Part shown: one piece after another, positions 60,575 to 64,000 of the stretch
Numbering within the stretch: the first letter of the stretch is position 1
Layout of the letters: each line of letters begins with the position of its first letter
Origin: Rhodanobacter panaciterrae
GTDB taxonomy: Bacteria; Pseudomonadota; Gammaproteobacteria; Xanthomonadales; Rhodanobacteraceae
Assembly: GCF_014651895.1 (NCBI RefSeq)
Contig: NZ_BMXT01000005.1
Location: 1-64,000, forward strand
DNA: 64,000 bases
Reading direction: 5' to 3'
Program-made: the position numbers and the translations under genes
The notes under the pieces: model-generated
What the model was told of the DNA's origin: nothing
Seen by the model: only the letters and a program-made list of their open reading frames with translations
The model's database searches: none

Positions 60575-61033
60575 TCACGCAGCGCCGGGCGCTGGCGCCT
60601 GCAAACGCTGGATCGCCGCATCCAGCGCCAACCGGTAGCTGTCGCCGCCGAAGCCGCAGATCACACCGACCGCGATGTCCGACAGATACGAGTGATGGCG
60701 GAAGGCTTCCCGCGCAAACACATTGGACAGGTGCACTTCGATGAACGGGATCGCCACCGAGGCCAGTGCATCGCGCAGGGCAATGCTGGTGTGGGTGAAG
60801 GCGCCGGCGTTGATCAGGATCATCGCGGTCCGGTCGTCGCGGCCCTGATGGATGCGGCCGATCAGCTCATGCTCGGCGTTGGACTGGCACCAGGCCAGTT
60901 CGTGCCCAGCTGCCTGCGCACGTTCGGCCAGCCGCTGATTGATATCAGTCAGCGTTTCGTGGCCGTAGATGTCCGGCTCGCGTACACCCAGCAGGTTGAG
61001 GTTGGGTCCGTGCAGGACCAGGATCTTCGCCAC
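60575..61033 (-). CDS. aroQ: 3-dehydroquinate dehydratase, type II
   Basis: A 152-residue enzyme of the shikimate pathway. [19 protein letters not shown] (catalytic Tyr is in the following loop), [32 protein letters not shown] and [22 protein letters not shown] are family motifs with the active-site residues. The start is taken as GTG at 61033 ([11 protein letters not shown]), because the family begins directly before this strand; the frame runs further without similarity. It precedes accB, a common gammaproteobacterial order. Confidence 0.94.
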   Translation of the reverse strand: MAKILVLHGPNLNLLGVREPDIYGHETLTDINQRLAERAQAAGHELAWCQSNAEHELIGRIHQGRDDRTAMILINAGAFTHTSIALRDALASVAIPFIEVHLSNVFAREAFRHHSYLSDIAVGVICGFGGDSYRLALDAAIQRLQAPAPGAA

Positions 61034-61176
61034 GGCATCGTCCAGCTTGCGTCCGGAGGCTCCGGCACCCGGCGCAGTGTGCGCGTAGTCGTGGATGTTG
61101 TCCAGTTCACTGCAGATCGACGATGTTTGCCGGAGAAGTGCAGGATTTCCATGCGTAGGCGTATGTCGACCCTTGA

Positions 61177-61719
61177 TCAGGGCGTGGCGTGCATCGGTTC
61201 GAACCACTGTTCCAGTTGCTGAGTGGACAAGGTTCCAGCATGTGTCGCCAAAATGCTCCCATCCGCGTCGATAAGTACGCTGTATGGCAATATTTCACGG
61301 GAATTGCCAAGCTGCAGCGAGGTGCTTGGCGGAGTCAGTTGGCCCAGTAAAATCGGGTAATTCACCGGATGTGCGGCCAGAAAGGCGCGCGCATGGGCGG
61401 GCTCATCCATCGCAATACCAATCACGATCGGTGCATGTTCGCCGAACTTTTCCTGTACTTGATTCAGTGCCGGCATTTCTTCCAGGCACGGCCCACACCA
61501 GCTGGCCCAGAAATTCAGCAGCACCCGCTGGCCGCGGTAATCGCTCAACCGGTGCAACTTGCCGTCGAGGTCGGGCAAGATGAGTGCGGGCAACGACTGG
61601 CCGATCAGTGCCGAATCCATCGTTGTTGCTGGCTGCTTGCCGCGATGTTCGGCGTAACCACCCACGGCGGCGGCCAATACAGCCAGTCCCAGGATCAGCC
61701 AGTTGCTGCGACTCAACAT
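61177..61719 (-). CDS. TlpA/ResA-like membrane-anchored thioredoxin
   Basis: A 180-residue protein with an N-terminal anchor or signal (about 7-22), then a thioredoxin-fold domain with the redox pair WASWCGPC near residue 75 and the cis-Pro in LPYSVLID. It probably reduces disulfides in the periplasm, for cytochrome c maturation or other partners, using electrons from DsbD. It starts on TGATG overlapping the dsbD stop, so the electron donor and acceptor are co-translated. Confidence 0.92.
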   Translation of the reverse strand: MLSRSNWLILGLAVLAAAVGGYAEHRGKQPATTMDSALIGQSLPALILPDLDGKLHRLSDYRGQRVLLNFWASWCGPCLEEMPALNQVQEKFGEHAPIVIGIAMDEPAHARAFLAAHPVNYPILLGQLTPPSTSLQLGNSREILPYSVLIDADGSILATHAGTLSTQQLEQWFEPMHATP

Positions 61720-63920
61720 CAGCGTGCCGCCTCGGTCAGCGCCTGCTCGACCAGCGAGGATGTCAGTACCGTCGACAGCTGCTTGCCTGGGCCACCGTTT
61801 TTCGGGAACACGACATACAGCGGCACACCGGGGGAATGGTATTGCTGCAGGAACGCACTGATGGTGGGATTCACGTCGGTCCAGTCGCCTTTCATGTAGA
61901 CCGCGCCGGTGCGCTGGAGCAGATCGCGGAACGCCTGGGTGTTCAGCACGGTGTGCTCGTTCGCCTTGCAGGTGACGCACCAGTCGGCCGTCATGTCGAC
62001 GAATACCGGCGTGCCGGCGGCGCGCAATTCGGCCAGTTTTTCCGGGCTGTAAGCGATAACGCCGTCCTCGCTCGCGGCGACGCTGGACGGCGCCGGCACG
62101 TGGGCGAGCAGATACATCGGCACCAGCGTGGCGATCGCCAGGATGGCGACCAGCGTCTTGCTGATCACGCCGCGCGAGCGGCTGCGTTCGAACCACCACA
62201 GCGTCATCGCCAGCAGCACCATCGCCACCAGCACCAGGCCGACCGCATCGGCGCCGCGCTGGTTCGCCAGCACCCAGACCAGCCATGCCGCGGTGAGGTA
62301 CATCGGGAACGCCAGCACTTGCTTCAGCGTTTCCATCCAGCGACCGGGCCGCGGCAGCAGACGCGCCAGTGCGGGTACGAAACCGATCAACAGGAACGGC
62401 AGCGCCAAGCCAATGCCCAATGCCAGGAACACCAGCAGCGCGGACAGCATCGGCGCGGCAAACGCATACGCCAAAGCGCTGCCCATGAATGGCGCGGTAC
62501 ACGGGCTGGCCACCACCACCGCCAGTACGCCGGTGAAGAAATCGCCGGCCGGCCCGGAGCGGTTGGCCAGGCTGGCACCGGTATTGCCCAGCGCGGCGCC
62601 GAACTGCACCACACCGGACATTGACAGTCCGACCGCCAGCATCACCAGCGCCAGTGCGCCGACCACGAGCGGTTGTTGCAGTTGCGTGCCCCAGCCCAGC
62701 GCGTGGCCGGCCGAACGCAAGGCGAGAATGCCCAGGCCCAGCGCGGCAAAGCTGACCAGCACACCGGCGGTATAGAACAGGGCGTGTCGACGTGCAGTGG
62801 CTTGGTTCTCGCCGCTTTCGAGCACGCTGACGGCCTTGATCGACAGCACCGGCAGCACGCATGGCATCAGGTTCAACACCAGGCCGCCGCCAAGCGCGAG
62901 CAGCAATGCGGCGATCAGGCTGACCTGCAGCGGACCTTCGCCGGCGCTGGCCGGCGGCAATTCCGGTGCTGTCTCGATGGTCTGGCCGGCAGCGGCGACA
63001 CCGCTGCCGAGATCGACGCTTGCCGCGCGGGTCATCAGCGGATAGCACAGGCCGCCGTCCTGGCAGCCCTGGAAGCTGGCCTCAAGCGTCAGTTGCTTGC
63101 GCCCGGCGAGGTCGCCATTGACCGTCACCGGCAATTCGACCTGATCGAAGTACACAGTGACGTCGCCGTAGTGCTCGTCATGATGTGCGGTGCCGGCCGG
63201 CCATGCCGGCGTCAGGCTGAGACCGTTGGCATCCTTGAGCTTCAGCGAGGTCTGATCGCGATACAGGTAGTAACCCTTCGGCATCGTCCAGCGCAGCAGC
63301 AGCTGATGCGGGTTCTGCGCCAGCGCTTCGAAGCGGAACGCCTGTTCGGCCGGCAGCGGCGCACTGTCCATGCCAGCGGTCGCGCTGTTGGTACGGCTGC
63401 CCAGTTGCCCGAGCGCGGCGCCAAGCGGATTGTTGCTGGCCGGTGGGGTCGTGTTGCCAAGGTTAGTCGGCAACGGCAGATCCAGTTGCTCGGTATGCGG
63501 CGGGTAGCAGATCTTCGGATCGACCTCGTGGCAGCCCTGATACTGCACGCTCAACTTCAGTCGCGTAGTGCCGGCAGCAACGGTGTATGGCAGCGTGGCA
63601 TCGACGCCGTGGTGGTACGTCTCGACATCGCCCAGGTATTCGTCGTGATGCTTCTCGCCGTCGGGCAGTTGTGCCTCGCCCAGCGTCACTCCGTTGGCGC
63701 CCTTGAACTTCATGCGGCCGCGGTAGAGGTAATAGTCCGGCGCGATCGTCCAGTGCAGCTTCAATACGCCGGGCGAAGAAGCGTCAGCATTGAGCTTGTA
63801 CGCCTCGGTGACCGGCAGCAGATCGGCGGTGTCCTGCGCAAGAACGGTCTGCGCGCCCGCCAGCAGGGCGAACAGAAGCGACAACAGCGCGGCCCGGCGG
63901 CCGTGGAAAATCGAGCGCAT
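61719..63920 (-). CDS. dsbD: Thiol:disulfide interchange protein DsbD with duplicated N-terminal domain
   Basis: A 733-residue inner-membrane electron carrier from cytoplasmic thioredoxin to periplasmic acceptors. After the signal peptide there are two DsbD alpha-like domains in series: about 30-150 with GCHEVDPKICYPP, and about 180-305 with GCQDGGLCYPL. The membrane domain (eight segments, about 325-590) has the redox pair in LMPCVLPVL and ASPCTAPFM, and the gamma domain has DWCVTCK near residue 645. E. coli DsbD (565 residues) has one alpha domain, so the duplication explains the extra length. GGAG stands six bases before the ATG. Confidence 0.95.
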   Translation of the reverse strand: MRSIFHGRRAALLSLLFALLAGAQTVLAQDTADLLPVTEAYKLNADASSPGVLKLHWTIAPDYYLYRGRMKFKGANGVTLGEAQLPDGEKHHDEYLGDVETYHHGVDATLPYTVAAGTTRLKLSVQYQGCHEVDPKICYPPHTEQLDLPLPTNLGNTTPPASNNPLGAALGQLGSRTNSATAGMDSAPLPAEQAFRFEALAQNPHQLLLRWTMPKGYYLYRDQTSLKLKDANGLSLTPAWPAGTAHHDEHYGDVTVYFDQVELPVTVNGDLAGRKQLTLEASFQGCQDGGLCYPLMTRAASVDLGSGVAAAGQTIETAPELPPASAGEGPLQVSLIAALLLALGGGLVLNLMPCVLPVLSIKAVSVLESGENQATARRHALFYTAGVLVSFAALGLGILALRSAGHALGWGTQLQQPLVVGALALVMLAVGLSMSGVVQFGAALGNTGASLANRSGPAGDFFTGVLAVVVASPCTAPFMGSALAYAFAAPMLSALLVFLALGIGLALPFLLIGFVPALARLLPRPGRWMETLKQVLAFPMYLTAAWLVWVLANQRGADAVGLVLVAMVLLAMTLWWFERSRSRGVISKTLVAILAIATLVPMYLLAHVPAPSSVAASEDGVIAYSPEKLAELRAAGTPVFVDMTADWCVTCKANEHTVLNTQAFRDLLQRTGAVYMKGDWTDVNPTISAFLQQYHSPGVPLYVVFPKNGGPGKQLSTVLTSSLVEQALTEAAR

Positions 63921-64000
63921 TGCAACTCCGCGTTCTGGATCGTGTTTCGACGTGAAAGCGGATTATGGCCCAGCTTTCGATCGGCGCCCGGATATGCGGC

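Overview
The window reads as one chromosomal segment of a high-GC gammaproteobacterium of the order Xanthomonadales, most like the Rhodanobacteraceae (Rhodanobacter/Dyella type). This rests on the protein sequences, on gene neighbourhoods such as lptFG/pepA-holC, rpsU-yqeY-dnaG with divergent tsaD, hemD-hemX-hemY and accB-accC-prmA-(DUF3426)-fis-purH, and on an sX13-like small RNA gene downstream of polA. The genus is inferred. I saw no tRNA or rRNA genes, CRISPR array, prophage or insertion sequence.

Layout. 1-9.9 kb is core: the end of a receiver domain, holC, pepA, divergent lptF-lptG (LPS export), an NdvA-like glucan exporter, threonine aldolase, a DedA protein and dnaG. 9.9-14.4 kb is the rpsU/dnaG neighbourhood, split by an S41 peptidase gene that is frameshifted at a run of eight G, plus two small membrane protein genes. 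14.4-17.8 kb holds rluF, a YadGH-type ABC exporter and a ferredoxin-NADP reductase. 18.0-24.9 kb is a chaperone-usher fimbrial cluster read leftward (pilin, chaperone, usher, two large two-domain pilins/adhesins), with an orphan pilin-like gene facing it. 25.3-31.2 kb is a tight eight-gene operon: alpha/beta hydrolase, two related membrane proteins, a small Xre regulator, a second exported hydrolase, a small membrane protein and a NatAB-type ABC transporter. It lies behind a promoter carrying four copies of GTCAAG/CTTGAC, and it is the best candidate here for an undescribed system.

31.3-46.8 kb is housekeeping and stress-related: EF-hand protein, folE, FUSC fragment, rmuC, rlmI, ygiB-ygiC, srkA, two hotdog thioesterases, a 2Fe-2S flavoreductase, a YibN-like protein and hemD-hemX-hemY. 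47.0-52.6 kb has uvrD, an sX13-like RNA and polA; polA carries a REP-like palindrome pair translated in frame between its domains. 52.7-64.0 kb has a DUF2782 protein, an EamA protein, a GST, purH, fis, a zinc-ribbon protein, prmA, accC, accB, aroQ, a TlpA-like thioredoxin and a DsbD with a duplicated periplasmic domain.

Most neighbours on the same strand overlap by 1-4 bases (ATGA, TGATG), so operons are dense. Several genes have no Shine-Dalgarno sequence but a good -10 box 6-7 bases before the start codon, suggesting leaderless transcripts.
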